Assembly (NCBI GenBank): GCA_002683515.1
Contig: NYTN01000033.1
Coordinates: 1-26,736, forward strand
Length of the DNA: 26,736 bases
Source of the DNA: Rhodobiaceae bacterium
GTDB taxonomy: Bacteria; Pseudomonadota; Alphaproteobacteria; RS24
Direction: 5' to 3'
The position numbers and the translations under genes are program-made. Of this stretch, positions 1 through 8,700 are shown one piece after another. The first letter of the stretch is position 1. Each line of letters starts with the position of its first letter. The notes beneath the pieces are model-generated. The model made no database searches and was not told where the DNA came from. It saw only the letters and a list, made by a program, of their open reading frames with translations.

Positions 1-627
1 GCGAATGTCTGGGTTGTTGATCGAAGCGGCAGATTTGATAGGGTCATCAATAAGCACCAGCTGCGATCGTTTAGAGGTGATCGCACCTTTGAGACCGCCA
101 CACGCAAGCGTAAAAGCTTCTTCGCCCGCTGTTTCAATACCCGCAAATTCATAGTCAATACTCCAGTATTCGTCTGATCTTTTGATTTTTGATAATCTCA
201 CCATTGGAAATATTTCTCGATATTTAGGACTGGTGAGGATCCCTTTAATTGTTGCTGACTTAGCTCTACTAATGTCAACCATATATGCGATGTACAGTAT
301 CCTGAGCATCTTCTTGGCTGTAGTATGTCTACCAATCATCCATGCTGCAAAAAGTCCTAATACTGTTGACTTTGCAGAACCACGCGGCGCTAGTATTGAC
401 GTGTTATTCCCGCCTATACCTAGTAAACACTCACTATCTTTCCCTGTACAAAGTTCATTATGCCACTCCCTCATATGTTTTGCAGGGGCTTTTCCCATCA
501 CAGTACAGAAATCAATAAAGTCATCTCTTGCCTTTAAGACTTCTTCTGACGGAGGCTTTGTAGTAACCTTAGTAGCTGACATCAACGCATTTCGTCGATA
601 CGCTAATGCTGCACTTGCAATTGCCAT
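1..627 (-). CDS. terL: Terminase large subunit, partial (C-terminus outside window)
   Basis: This is the ATP-driven DNA packaging motor that docks on the portal and cuts concatemeric DNA. Translated from ATG at 627, 209 residues are visible and the frame is still open at position 1. A Walker A-type loop, APRGSAKST, lies at residues 80-88. A Walker B-like strand, LVLIDDP, lies at about 190-196 and the two are correctly spaced for a TerL ATPase. The RNase H-like nuclease domain would lie beyond the window. No Shine-Dalgarno sequence precedes the ATG. It is the last gene of the leftward virion block in the window, 29 bases after the 154-aa gene. The fold assignment is firm; the phage subgroup is not. 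Confidence 0.9.
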   Translation of the reverse strand, partial: MAIASAALAYRRNALMSATKVTTKPPSEEVLKARDDFIDFCTVMGKAPAKHMREWHNELCTGKDSECLLGIGGNNTSILAPRGSAKSTVLGLFAAWMIGRHTTAKKMLRILYIAYMVDISRAKSATIKGILTSPKYREIFPMVRLSKIKRSDEYWSIDYEFAGIETAGEEAFTLACGGLKGAITSKRSQLVLIDDPIKSAASINNPDIR

Positions 628-656
628 ATAGTTTCTTTAACGGTGATTTAAGTCTA

Positions 657-1121
657 TCAAAGGACCTTGTATAGATCTCTTCCTAATCCCAATACTTCTC
701 CAGCAAATCTATCTATATATTGATCTTTCTCTTGAGTTGAATAGTAACTAAGTGCACCGAGTCGTTTTTCAAATGCCCTGTTTTTTGATGCAAAATAATT
801 ATTTTGTGCATTCTCCTCTGCTTTTGAGATCGCTCTCATCTTTGCTAAATCTCCTCTGGTGAATGCATTGGCTATCCCAATCTCCTGTGCAAGCCTTGCT
901 GCATCAATCCCTTTCGTGCTGTACCCAACTAATGGGTCACTTCCTACATTTTGAATAGCTGGTAGCTGTTTAGTAATTACATCACGCAATCGGAGTGTCT
1001 CAGTATCACCTGCTTCCATTTCTGGAATTGCGACTCCTTTTGCTATGTCATCAAAAATATACTCTAAATTTATTGCTTCATTATTCCTGTTTGGGTTGTA
1101 CTTTTTTTCTTCTTTAGCCAT
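657..1121 (-). CDS. Hypothetical protein upstream of terL (154 aa)
   Basis: Not recognised. The protein is charged and mostly helical by composition, with a lysine-rich start (MAKEEKKYNPN) and no membrane segment. Its start lies 8 bases inside the end of the 179-aa gene upstream, so the pair is probably translationally coupled, and terL follows after a 29-base gap. Its place immediately before terL makes a small-terminase or packaging/virion role conceivable, but no DNA-binding helix-turn-helix is obvious. That role is inferred from position only. Confidence 0.75.
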   Translation of the reverse strand: MAKEEKKYNPNRNNEAINLEYIFDDIAKGVAIPEMEAGDTETLRLRDVITKQLPAIQNVGSDPLVGYSTKGIDAARLAQEIGIANAFTRGDLAKMRAISKAEENAQNNYFASKNRAFEKRLGALSYYSTQEKDQYIDRFAGEVLGLGRDLYKVL

Positions 1122-1653
1122 TACCTAACTCACTATAGATTTTTGCCCATACCGCATTGATTGCATTATCAATAGGCTCAGCAAATTGTGGATCATCTTT
1201 AAATATTGCTGTCATCTCACGCATCACACGATCTGCACCAGCCAGGATTAATCCCTTCTTGTCAGTGCTCCTATTCATTCGTTCAGAGACTTCAATATGC
1301 GATCTAAGCTCTTTCTCCAATGCAGCCAATCTGGCAGCTCCATTATCGCCTTTGATTTCACCTGAGGTAATCGCCATTCGAAGCTCTTGTATATCGGAGT
1401 GAAGAGCAGCAATTTCACTATTAAGTATTTCACGACGATTAAGCTTTTTGAACTTCATCTTCACCCAACGACTTAAATCATTGAATGAACCCTCATATCC
1501 AACAATACCTGCATATACCCATATCTCAATAATCGAAGGTGTCATGTCTGCAAACTCACGAAAATCTTCGCTCTCTGCAGCTGGTAATGTATCTAGCCAT
1601 TGATCAACAACGGTAAGATAAACCTTTCCTGATTTATTAGTTGTAACTGTCAT
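1114..1653 (-). CDS. Hypothetical protein (179 aa) in packaging/virion block
   Basis: No family recognised. A central helical segment rich in E, L and K (about residues 75-125) looks like a short coiled coil. The ATG at 1653 overlaps the stop codon of the upstream repeat protein (TAATG) and is preceded by AGGT, so start and coupling are well supported. The stop falls 8 bases inside the next gene. Position suggests a virion or packaging protein. Confidence 0.75.
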   Translation of the reverse strand: MTVTTNKSGKVYLTVVDQWLDTLPAAESEDFREFADMTPSIIEIWVYAGIVGYEGSFNDLSRWVKMKFKKLNRREILNSEIAALHSDIQELRMAITSGEIKGDNGAARLAALEKELRSHIEVSERMNRSTDKKGLILAGADRVMREMTAIFKDDPQFAEPIDNAINAVWAKIYSELGNG

Positions 1654-3167
1654 TAGAACATACCTGCTAAACCACGTGCATAAGAACTTTGCTCTGCACG
1701 AGTTTTTGCTTCCAGTCTATTTGCTGTGCGCATTTTAGTCTGATCCTCAGTACTTTGCGTTTGAATATTCTTACGATCCTCTGATCCCTGCGCTCCAATC
1801 TTCGTGACATCTACTGAACCTTGGGTTTTAATATTTCCTCGATCTTCGGTACCTTGTGCTCCAATCTTTGTTACATCGACACCTCCTTGCGTTTGGATAT
1901 TAGTTTTATCAACTTTTCCTTGTTCACCAATTTTGGTAACATCAACTCTTCCTTGAGCATCAATGGCGCGAACATCAGCATCGCTTTGTCTATCGATCTT
2001 GTTTAAGTCAACCTTACCTTGAGTAGTAATATTAGCCTGGTCTACCACTCCTTGCGCTCCGATCTTCTCAATGTCTACGTCTCCTTGAGCACCGATAAGT
2101 CTCTCGTCAACATCACCTTGAGCTCCAATCTTTCTTACATCTTGATCACCTTGAGCACCTATTAATCTCTCATCTACATCTCCTTGAGCATTAATCTTAC
2201 TTAGATCGACCTTGCCTTGTGCATTGATATTGTTTACGTCCATCTCTCCTTGCAGGCCGATCTTACTTAAGTCAACCTTGCCTTGTGCGCCAATATTTAA
2301 GCGATCTTGCTGACCCTGTGTTTGTACTAAACCAGTTTGGATTTGCCCTTGTAATTTGGTTTGATTCTGCTTAATATCTCCAGCTGCAGCTTGGAAATTT
2401 AACTGCCTGTTGGCTTCGTCAACAGCAAAGCGTGATTGGAAGTCATATTCTGCGCCCATCTTCGACATTCCATAGGCGAACTCATCCTTCATTATCAATG
2501 CTTGATTTCTAGCCTCAAGATCAGCGGCTTGAAGCATTGATTGTGACGAAAGCTCCTGATTTGCATAGGCCAAGGTAAGCGCATTTTGCGTATCAAACCC
2601 CGACTGAATCATATTTGCAGCGAAGGTATTCTTTGTAGCATTTCCCGCTGCGTCATCTTGCCCTGGTTGCCAGTTATAGAAGGAGTTCATCAATTGATTA
2701 AAGTTGAACATACCCCCATATTGTGAATTCCCATTTGAACCCGAAGATCCAGTTGCTGCTGTACTCCTATTAGCTAGATTGTTACCGCTTGAAGGTTGAG
2801 CTCTAGTATTAGCTGGTCTATTTTGGACACCTTTAGTTGTTTTGTTGCCGTAAGCTTTTTGACCTTCGTATGCTCTTTGAGGTGCACCTTTAGTTGTTTT
2901 GTTGCCGTAAGCTTTCTGACCTTCGTATGCTCTTTGAGGGACTCCGCCTGGTTGATTTACCGGCCTATTGGTTTTATTTCCCCCATAGTCACCTAGTGAT
3001 CCTCCAATTTCATCTATAGGCTGACTAGGTTCTTCACTAACAGAGGTACCAGCAGAAGTTCCTCCACCTTTTTGCGTGTAGTTCTGACTGTTGATATTAT
3101 TGACATATCTCTGTTTTAATGATTCGGCGTTCTTGCCTTTACCTTTTGATTTACTGTTTTTGGCCAT
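1653..3167 (-). CDS. Repeat-rich virion protein with 11-residue repeats (about 504 aa)
   Basis: Three zones are visible. The N-terminal ~155 residues are low complexity (G, N, S, Q, K) and contain a tandem 19-residue repeat (…RAYEGQKAYGNKTTKG…). Residues ~155-280 are a helical Q/A-rich segment. Residues ~285-480 hold about 18 units of an 11-residue repeat with consensus K-I-G-A-Q-G-x-V-D-x-x. An 11-residue period fits a right-handed coiled coil or fibrous rod, so a structural fibre or tape-like role is likely. That role is inferred; no adhesin domain is seen at the C-terminus. The ATG at 3167 is preferred over an in-frame TTG at 3173. A -10-like promoter lies about 20 bases upstream. Confidence 0.8.
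   Translation of the reverse strand: MAKNSKSKGKGKNAESLKQRYVNNINSQNYTQKGGGTSAGTSVSEEPSQPIDEIGGSLGDYGGNKTNRPVNQPGGVPQRAYEGQKAYGNKTTKGAPQRAYEGQKAYGNKTTKGVQNRPANTRAQPSSGNNLANRSTAATGSSGSNGNSQYGGMFNFNQLMNSFYNWQPGQDDAAGNATKNTFAANMIQSGFDTQNALTLAYANQELSSQSMLQAADLEARNQALIMKDEFAYGMSKMGAEYDFQSRFAVDEANRQLNFQAAAGDIKQNQTKLQGQIQTGLVQTQGQQDRLNIGAQGKVDLSKIGLQGEMDVNNINAQGKVDLSKINAQGDVDERLIGAQGDQDVRKIGAQGDVDERLIGAQGDVDIEKIGAQGVVDQANITTQGKVDLNKIDRQSDADVRAIDAQGRVDVTKIGEQGKVDKTNIQTQGGVDVTKIGAQGTEDRGNIKTQGSVDVTKIGAQGSEDRKNIQTQSTEDQTKMRTANRLEAKTRAEQSSYARGLAGMF
1734..2321 (-). repeat. 33-bp coding repeat array (about 18 units of 11 aa)
   Basis: Each unit encodes variants of KIGAQGxVDxx. Units differ at the fourth, fifth and last two positions (GAQG, NAQG, TTQG, KTQG), so the array is old and diverging rather than newly expanded. 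Some adjacent units are near identical, such as the two DVDERLIGAQG copies, which suggests recent local duplication or conversion. Confidence 0.85.
2828..2941 (-). repeat. 57-bp tandem duplication inside the repeat protein
   Basis: Two consecutive 57-base copies (2828-2884 and 2885-2941) are almost identical and encode 19 residues around RAYEGQKAYGNKTTKG. The near identity at third codon positions indicates a recent duplication or gene conversion. Confidence 0.85.
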
Positions 3168-3186
3168 TTCCAACGTCGTTCACTAT

Positions 3187-3203
3187 TATCTTTATTCTAC
3201 AAA
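3187..3203 (-). promoter_or_regulatory. Putative leftward promoter before the repeat protein
   Basis: Read leftward, the stretch contains TTTGTAGAATAAAG. It shares these 14 bases exactly with the region before the gene starting at 12149. TAGAAT resembles a sigma-70 -10 box, and the ATG follows the block at about 20 bases in both places. No clear -35 box is seen. Confidence 0.45.
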
Positions 3204-3234
3204 GTTAGAATGGTAGAAATCTTAAGACGAGAAT

Positions 3235-4317
3235 ATGGCTGCTGTTAGAGGAGTAAATGCAAGCAATTATGTAGCTGCTGGACGGGCAGCGACTAATAAC
3301 TTTATAAATACTGTTGGTGCAGTATTTGATAATTCGCCTAATTACACAAAAATTGGTGAAACTAAGGTTCGTGAGGAGGCGAAGACAAAAATTGAAGCAA
3401 GGAAAGCTGATGCAGTTGTTGCTGAGGCTGGTATTAAAGCTGAAAGAGATTTTCGTATTGCCCAGTATAAGCTTGATTCTGCAAACGCAATTGTAAAAGC
3501 CCAAGAATCTAATCGTAAAGCTGGTATTATCGCTGCAGCTTCGGAGAACATATTCGATGCATTTAAAAAGCAACGTGAGCCATATATGCCAGATTACAGT
3601 AAGTATGATGACTACTTTAATAAAATAGATGCCGATATAGCTGCTAGAGATGCAAAGAATAGAGATCCTAATAATACATTTGGTATTCCTGAGCCCATAC
3701 CAGCGCCGTTACCTCAACCACTTCCACCACTTCCAACATTTACTCCTGCTAACTCTAGTCCTGCTCCCAGACCAAATACTTATACCGACCCATCAATTTC
3801 AATCCCTAATGGCACAAGCACAAGCCTTCAAAGTAGTTTACCTTCTTCGGCCTTTAAAAAAACAAGTACTAGTCAGCCTCTTTCTCTTTCTGGTTTTCGA
3901 GGTGAAGTCTATGACTATTTGACTGGCTATCACCAGCTAAATCAAAATCAGGCTTTAGGAATTATAGCTAACATTGATCGTGAAAGCTCGTTCCGTATCA
4001 ATCCACCTGGTGGTGATGGTGGTAACTCTTTTGGTTTATTGCAGTGGAATAATGCTCTTGGGCGTTCACAAAGGATGAAGCTAAACGTACCTGATTGGAA
4101 GACTAACTGGAAGGGGCAGCTTGATCACGCTTTAAGCCAAAACCAGGAGTCTATTTACAACGAGTTCGTTGAACGGTATAAAACTACTGATTATCCTACA
4201 CCTGAAGCGGCTAGCGAAGCCTTTTTACGTGAGTGGGAACGACCGGAAAAAACTGAACTTGATATTAAGAAAAATAATCAATTCCTGCAAGGATATAGTC
4301 AGAGTAATTTTATCTAA
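3235..4317 (+). CDS. Virion-associated protein with C-terminal tail-lysozyme domain (360 aa)
   Basis: Residues ~40-110 are a charged, alanine-rich helical/coiled-coil region. Residues ~150-182 are a proline-rich linker. Residues ~218-355 resemble the phage tail lysozyme family (lysozyme-like transglycosylase): a putative catalytic Glu at 250 in DRESSF, followed by GDGGNSFGLLQWN (260-272). The layout fits local peptidoglycan opening during DNA entry, with the N-terminus anchoring to the particle. It is the only rightward gene in the leftward block. It starts 67 bases from the divergent repeat gene and its stop overlaps the next, convergent gene by 4 bases. The enzyme class is fairly sure; virion attachment is inferred. 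Confidence 0.85.
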   Translation: MAAVRGVNASNYVAAGRAATNNFINTVGAVFDNSPNYTKIGETKVREEAKTKIEARKADAVVAEAGIKAERDFRIAQYKLDSANAIVKAQESNRKAGIIAAASENIFDAFKKQREPYMPDYSKYDDYFNKIDADIAARDAKNRDPNNTFGIPEPIPAPLPQPLPPLPTFTPANSSPAPRPNTYTDPSISIPNGTSTSLQSSLPSSAFKKTSTSQPLSLSGFRGEVYDYLTGYHQLNQNQALGIIANIDRESSFRINPPGGDGGNSFGLLQWNNALGRSQRMKLNVPDWKTNWKGQLDHALSQNQESIYNEFVERYKTTDYPTPEAASEAFLREWERPEKTELDIKKNNQFLQGYSQSNFI

Positions 4318-5003
4318 AGACCGAAAGCATAACCTATAGCCCTAAGTGCATCAAACATTGCATCTTGTTTTTTACCTCTTACGCCTTCTCTGGCTGTTTC
4401 TAAATTATAGAGATCTTTTTCCTGGTTCATCTGTGCTTGTAGTCGGTTTAACGCCAGCCTTTCTCTTTCTAAATTAAGTTGATTCGACCCTTGTTCTCTT
4501 TGCAGCGCAACCCTGGCTGCAAATTCACTAGCGGCATTTTGATTTTGCCAATTGGTTTGCGCCACTAGATCTTGACGGGCATTTTCTGCAATAATTCTGT
4601 TGTATTCACTTTCCGGTGAATAAAATTGTGCTGTAAGCTTTTCTCTTTCTTTTCTTGCATTTCTCTCAGCAATTTTGTCTTCTAAGGCAAGGCCATATCG
4701 AGCTTGATACTGTGCTATTGATTTACCAGGTTCGATAGTAGGGAATCCATATTTTGCATATGGCTGCATCCTAGGATCTTTCGCCAATATTACAGCACGA
4801 TCTGCATCCATTAGATCTTTATTGTCCTCACTAGTAAACGGTGCTGCCCAGAGAGGTACTTTATATTTTCCAGAAGCATCTGGTCCTGCCTTAAGTGCTT
4901 CTTGGCGGGCTTTTTCTGGTAAAGTCGTAAGTTCTGCTAGCCCATATAGTCCGGCAGCATATGGGAGAGCTTTGAGACCATATCCAAGCATTGCTCCAAG
5001 CAT
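4314..5003 (-). CDS. Hypothetical virion protein with long helical region (229 aa)
   Basis: No family recognised. The N-terminus (MLGAMLGYGLKALPYAAGLYGLAE, here about 24 residues) is hydrophobic and could be a membrane-active helix. Residues ~110-205 are rich in E, R, Q and L and probably form a coiled coil. The ATG at 5003 shares a base with the upstream stop (TGATG) and follows GGAGGT, so it is preferred over a TTG one codon earlier. Its 3' end overlaps the convergent lysozyme gene. Confidence 0.75.
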   Translation of the reverse strand: MLGAMLGYGLKALPYAAGLYGLAELTTLPEKARQEALKAGPDASGKYKVPLWAAPFTSEDNKDLMDADRAVILAKDPRMQPYAKYGFPTIEPGKSIAQYQARYGLALEDKIAERNARKEREKLTAQFYSPESEYNRIIAENARQDLVAQTNWQNQNAASEFAARVALQREQGSNQLNLERERLALNRLQAQMNQEKDLYNLETAREGVRGKKQDAMFDALRAIGYAFGL

Positions 5004-5494
5004 CAACCTCTACCTCCGTTAAGCATCATTAAAGCTTCTTCTAGTTTACGCTCTTCTGCAGACCTACCTCCACCAAAGAGCGCTTGAAGTCCATCACTTG
5101 CTGATTTACCAGCTGCAGCTCCAACTGATGCACCTAGGGGTCCACCAAACACAGCACCTAAACCTGTGGCTCCAGTGGTTAATGCAGTATCCATAATCTT
5201 ATTACCTAAACTATCGTCTCCAGCCACAATGTCGGCCAGTCCGAGGATGTTTAGAGCAGCGGCCATGCCAGGAACAGCACGGGCAAACCCCCTTCCCATT
5301 CTGCTGCCTGCAAGACGTCCAACCTCCTTTGGCATGGTGCCTAGTGTTGCCGTATTTAGCGTCTTTCCAACCATTGGGATGGTTTGACCCATTGATGACT
5401 TTCCGTTTAAATAACTGAGTACATCTTCAATTGATGTGGCTCCAATTTGTTGACCGATTAGTTTAAGGTCTTCAATTGTGTACTGAACTGACAT
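5003..5494 (-). CDS. Gly/Ala-rich membrane-active hypothetical protein (163 aa)
   Basis: Residues ~75-150 are rich in G, A, L and S with small-residue motifs (GATGLGAVFGGPLGASVGAA). This composition is common in phage internal or tail proteins that insert into membranes. The N-terminus is more polar. Its start overlaps the stop of the S74-domain gene (TAATG), and its stop overlaps the next start. Such proteins may help DNA cross the cell envelope, but that is inference. Confidence 0.75.
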   Translation of the reverse strand: MSVQYTIEDLKLIGQQIGATSIEDVLSYLNGKSSMGQTIPMVGKTLNTATLGTMPKEVGRLAGSRMGRGFARAVPGMAAALNILGLADIVAGDDSLGNKIMDTALTTGATGLGAVFGGPLGASVGAAAGKSASDGLQALFGGGRSAEERKLEEALMMLNGGRG

Positions 5495-6162
5495 TACTTA
5501 ACACCTTCTAATACGGCTTTTGCTTCCATTCGTGTTATACGAGTTTCTAGCTGTTGGATTGAGCGAACTAACAGTCCAATAAGTTCTTGGGTGTCGATCT
5601 TTAATTTTCCAGTTGGTTCATCATAATAAGTAGCCTGTGGCATGACCTTTGCATAGTCTTGCGCTACAAATCCATAATGAAGTCGTTCGGGATTAGAACT
5701 GTAGTCTTCATTGTAATAAAAACTGACTGGCTTTAATTGCCGTAGTGTTTTTAGCGCATCATCAATCTCTTCGATTGTATTCTTTGTTGTTCTATCGCTA
5801 AATAATGACGCTACTTTCACTCCTGTTTCAACAATTTGTAACCCGTTCTCCCAACCGCTTGGCTGAGAATCTTTCACAGCATCTTTAAACATATCTCTTC
5901 GCTTTTTTTCGGCTTTTACAGCATAATCAGCGCTAATTTTTGTTGCCTCTAGTCTGCTATCAATTGCCATTGCAGCACGTTGTTCAGCTTCGTAAGCTGC
6001 TAGTCCAGCTAATGGAATAGCTGTTGGATCTCGCTGTTGTCTTATTTTTCCGAAAATTGCTGCAGTTGGTGCTAGTGCTGCTGCTGCAGCATGGCCATCT
6101 CCTCCAGCTCCACTGAAGTTAATATCACTAAGACCTAATCCTGTACCGAGGTTGAGGGCCAT
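5494..6162 (-). CDS. Protein with C-terminal S74 intramolecular chaperone domain (222 aa)
   Basis: The C-terminal half (~residues 120-215) matches the peptidase S74 chaperone of phage tail fibres and spikes: SDRTTK at 122-127 gives the Ser/Lys dyad, then LKPVSFYYN, then GFVAQDYAKVMP, then a closing helical pair (LIGLLVRSIQQLETRI). In the family this domain trimerises beta-helical fibres and cuts itself off. Here the part before it is a short A-rich helical segment rather than a long fibre, so its client is unclear. The start at 6162 follows ATAGTGAGTGATAA, and a TATAAT-like box lies further upstream. Confidence 0.88.
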   Translation of the reverse strand: MALNLGTGLGLSDINFSGAGGDGHAAAAALAPTAAIFGKIRQQRDPTAIPLAGLAAYEAEQRAAMAIDSRLEATKISADYAVKAEKKRRDMFKDAVKDSQPSGWENGLQIVETGVKVASLFSDRTTKNTIEEIDDALKTLRQLKPVSFYYNEDYSSNPERLHYGFVAQDYAKVMPQATYYDEPTGKLKIDTQELIGLLVRSIQQLETRITRMEAKAVLEGVK

Positions 6163-6198
6163 TTATCACTCACTATGTTCTTTGTTTATTATATGAAA

Positions 6199-6603
6199 TC
6201 AACCATTGCCACTATATGAACCTGGGCCGAAGTAAGCATCAAGGGGAACACCCAATCCAGGAGAATATCCTGCTGCTACATTACTAGCGGCAGCATTATC
6301 AAACATTCCCATACCTTTTAAACCCCCAGCAATACCTGCGATACTATTGATTCCACCCATGATCTTATCAAATCCACTTCTTTTAGGAACCTTTAGTTCT
6401 AATTCAGCCTGAGTTCTATACTTAGTAATATCTTGCAATGCCTCACCGTTTATTTTTGCAAGTGCAACATCTAAGTCACTTTTATTTGCTTGGATTTTTT
6501 CTAAAGCATTGTTTTGAATGCCCGTTGTACCAAATTTACTATAGTCAACAAAATCACCGAGAAAATCCATTACACCAGGTGACATTGCAAAATAATTAGA
6601 CAT
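6199..6603 (-). CDS. Hypothetical virion protein (134 aa)
   Basis: Not recognised. The N-terminal half is polar and helical. Residues ~80-105 are a G/A/I/M-rich hydrophobic stretch (GGINSIAGIAGGLKGMG), and the C-terminus ends in G, S, Y and N. It resembles its neighbours in combining a polar segment with a small-residue hydrophobic segment. It is separated by 36 bases from the S74 gene and 11 bases from the gene upstream. Confidence 0.7.
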   Translation of the reverse strand: MSNYFAMSPGVMDFLGDFVDYSKFGTTGIQNNALEKIQANKSDLDVALAKINGEALQDITKYRTQAELELKVPKRSGFDKIMGGINSIAGIAGGLKGMGMFDNAAASNVAAGYSPGLGVPLDAYFGPGSYSGNG

Positions 6604-6614
6604 TTTACTTAGAC

Positions 6615-7880
6615 TTAATTATCTCTAGTGTAGACTGTTTGATTTAGTTCATTCTCTACTGTATTTCTACGTCGTCTCTCATTCTCAATTACATTGCCAG
6701 CGATTTGACCAAGGACTAACGAACCTGTTCCTCCAATGAGTCCACCAATAGCGGCTTTTTTCTCTCGTTGCCCACGCAAGGCTCCTGCGACACCACCCGC
6801 TAAAGCAACACTGTATGGAACAACTCCCGTAGTTATAGGCAGGCTTCGTCCTAACATCTGTAGTTCAGGCCCATGAATGCCTTCTGTAGTGCCTTTAAGT
6901 GCACCCATTAGTACTGAGATATCACCATCGGTTGGATTGTAATCTTCACTATTGTCATACTTAAATGCTTGATATCTTCCATACTCTTCAGGTGAGACAT
7001 CTGGCCTAACTTTTACAAACTCGTCATACGGTAACAAGTTTCCTGTCCGACCCATAATGTACTTGGCTGCGATCTCTAAAGCAACGTTTGCTGACTTTGT
7101 AGGATCATCTTCATCAGGTATGGCTGCCTTATATCCTTCTGCTCCACCGAAGGGTGTCAGAAGCCCTAATCCACTATTGATTGCAATGCCTGTTGGTATG
7201 GCAAGTGCTTGTACCATGCCAGGACTGTAATTACGTTTGGTGAGGATGCGTGCGTCACCATCATCTTTGATTCTGTAACCACGAGCTGGTTTCCGTTTAC
7301 CGTCAATCTCTTTAAGCATGCCGGCATCTAATGCGTAATCCCTGCTTGCCTCGTCGTTGATGTTGATGGGTCTATCTTCAATAGCCCTCTTACCGCCTTT
7401 GATTACATTTACTTTTCGAGTAACTGGAGATGCGCTGTATAGCTCAGGTACAGCCTTTGCGAGTGCTTTTTCGTTGATGACTTCGCCTGTGGCTTGTAGT
7501 GCGTTTAAAAGCCAGTAGATGCTACGTGAGCGGTCTTGTGTTAAGTCATTAGCCGCACTACCTACAAACTGGCCAGCTTGCGTCATCGGTGAGCCGCTGA
7601 GCTCCATATCATTCTCTCTTAAAGCTTGCTTTGCTGCAGGCCCTAAATCAACTGCTGGTATAACTCCTCCAAGAGCCTCACGTGTCCTTGTAATACCCGG
7701 ATGGGTATTGATCATCATGTCGAACTTAGGTGCTTCCGGCGTGGCATCTTCAAGATCCCTTTGCCGATAATAATTCATCGTTGTATCTTCTTTTCCTATC
7801 TCATAGTCTCTCTTGAAACCTTCTCCAAACTCACTAAGACCTTGCTTTATTCTTCTGATTAGATCATCACGTCTGGCCAT
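6615..7880 (-). CDS. Hypothetical virion protein (421 aa)
   Basis: No family recognised. The N-terminal half is polar. A hydrophobic G/A-rich region near the C-terminus (about residues 350-400) contains VALAGGVAGALRG and IGGLIGGTGSLVLGQ, which could be two membrane-interacting helices. ATG at 7880 is chosen because it overlaps the upstream stop (TGATG); an in-frame GTG lies one codon earlier. Probably an internal or tail-tip protein by context. Confidence 0.75.
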   Translation of the reverse strand: MARRDDLIRRIKQGLSEFGEGFKRDYEIGKEDTTMNYYRQRDLEDATPEAPKFDMMINTHPGITRTREALGGVIPAVDLGPAAKQALRENDMELSGSPMTQAGQFVGSAANDLTQDRSRSIYWLLNALQATGEVINEKALAKAVPELYSASPVTRKVNVIKGGKRAIEDRPININDEASRDYALDAGMLKEIDGKRKPARGYRIKDDGDARILTKRNYSPGMVQALAIPTGIAINSGLGLLTPFGGAEGYKAAIPDEDDPTKSANVALEIAAKYIMGRTGNLLPYDEFVKVRPDVSPEEYGRYQAFKYDNSEDYNPTDGDISVLMGALKGTTEGIHGPELQMLGRSLPITTGVVPYSVALAGGVAGALRGQREKKAAIGGLIGGTGSLVLGQIAGNVIENERRRRNTVENELNQTVYTRDN

Positions 7881-8389
7881 CACACAACACCTGATCCGTC
7901 ATTGATAACTGTGTACTGCTCACGTGTGCCTGGAATAAATCCATACTGAGCAAGCATCTGTTGTTTAAGAGCTTGAGCGTACGCCTCACGTTCTCGTTCT
8001 CCTAACCGTTCATAAGGAGTCAAACCACTTCCACCCATTAAAGTATCTTTAGTTTTCATCAAGCTATCTCCAACAGCCATACCTGCGAAATCACCTGCAA
8101 CACTACCTGCCATATCTGCAAGGTTCAAAACATTATGAGAATCCTTTAGACCTTTGATCATCCGCAAACCTCCTACAGTCCCGATACCACCTAATATTCC
8201 ACCAAGTGCTTGAGTTCCACCAGCTATCACCTTGTCTGTTAAATCACCGGGCGTTTGAGTAGCGGCTAATAAGCCAAACCCTGCATCTGGAATAATCCTA
8301 AAAGCCCGTTCTGCTGCAGTAGAACCTGCATTAGTTTTTAAAAAATTTAGAACAGCTTTTGCTATTGGACCTGCTGCTAATCTAATCAT
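7880..8389 (-). CDS. Gly-rich hydrophobic hypothetical protein (169 aa)
   Basis: Residues ~45-75 (GGTQALGGILGGIGTVGG) and ~90-110 are small-residue hydrophobic segments; the ends are polar. No domain recognised. Start and stop both overlap neighbours by one base (TGATG), so it is translated as part of a coupled chain. Its composition parallels the 163-aa protein at 5003-5494, and the two may be distant paralogues. Confidence 0.72.
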   Translation of the reverse strand: MIRLAAGPIAKAVLNFLKTNAGSTAAERAFRIIPDAGFGLLAATQTPGDLTDKVIAGGTQALGGILGGIGTVGGLRMIKGLKDSHNVLNLADMAGSVAGDFAGMAVGDSLMKTKDTLMGGSGLTPYERLGEREREAYAQALKQQMLAQYGFIPGTREQYTVINDGSGVV

Positions 8390-8700
8390 CAGACTACTCC
8401 TGCTGCATTGTCTGAACGCATTTGTGCTTGACGCATTTTCTCTTGATTGAATTGTCCACCTTCATTGGATAATCCGAACTGGCTCATCCATGTATCGGTG
8501 TATTGAGCTAACTCAGGATCATTCATTAAAGCTATTGCATGTGCTCCCATTGGTCCAGCCATTCTCTTATTACTAGATACCAAGTCAGTATTAGGTTCAA
8601 TTTGAGCCACACCCAAGTCACTACCAAAGGTAGATGGATTTGATTCCAGTTCCCGTTTAACTCGGGCTCCGTTTCTGAGTTCTAGTGGACTGATATTCAT
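8389..8700 (-). CDS. Hypothetical protein (103 aa)
   Basis: Polar protein rich in N, Q, M and E with no recognised domain. The ATG overlaps the stop of the 687-aa gene (ATGA) and is preceded by AGAGGTAG, a reasonable ribosome site. The stop overlaps the following ATG. It is part of the virion block by position only. Confidence 0.72.
   Translation of the reverse strand: MNISPLELRNGARVKRELESNPSTFGSDLGVAQIEPNTDLVSSNKRMAGPMGAHAIALMNDPELAQYTDTWMSQFGLSNEGGQFNQEKMRQAQMRSDNAAGVV

Noticed and set aside
182..631. Rightward 149-codon frame over the terminase gene
   Set aside because: Antisense shadow: the opposite strand carries the Walker motifs of TerL.
1127..1137. ACTCACTATAG, an 11-base match to the core of the T7 RNA polymerase promoter
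   Set aside because: It points rightward into leftward genes, the upstream half does not match, no phage RNA polymerase is seen, and related TAGTGAG strings occur before several leftward starts, where they read as weak leader or ribosome-site sequence.
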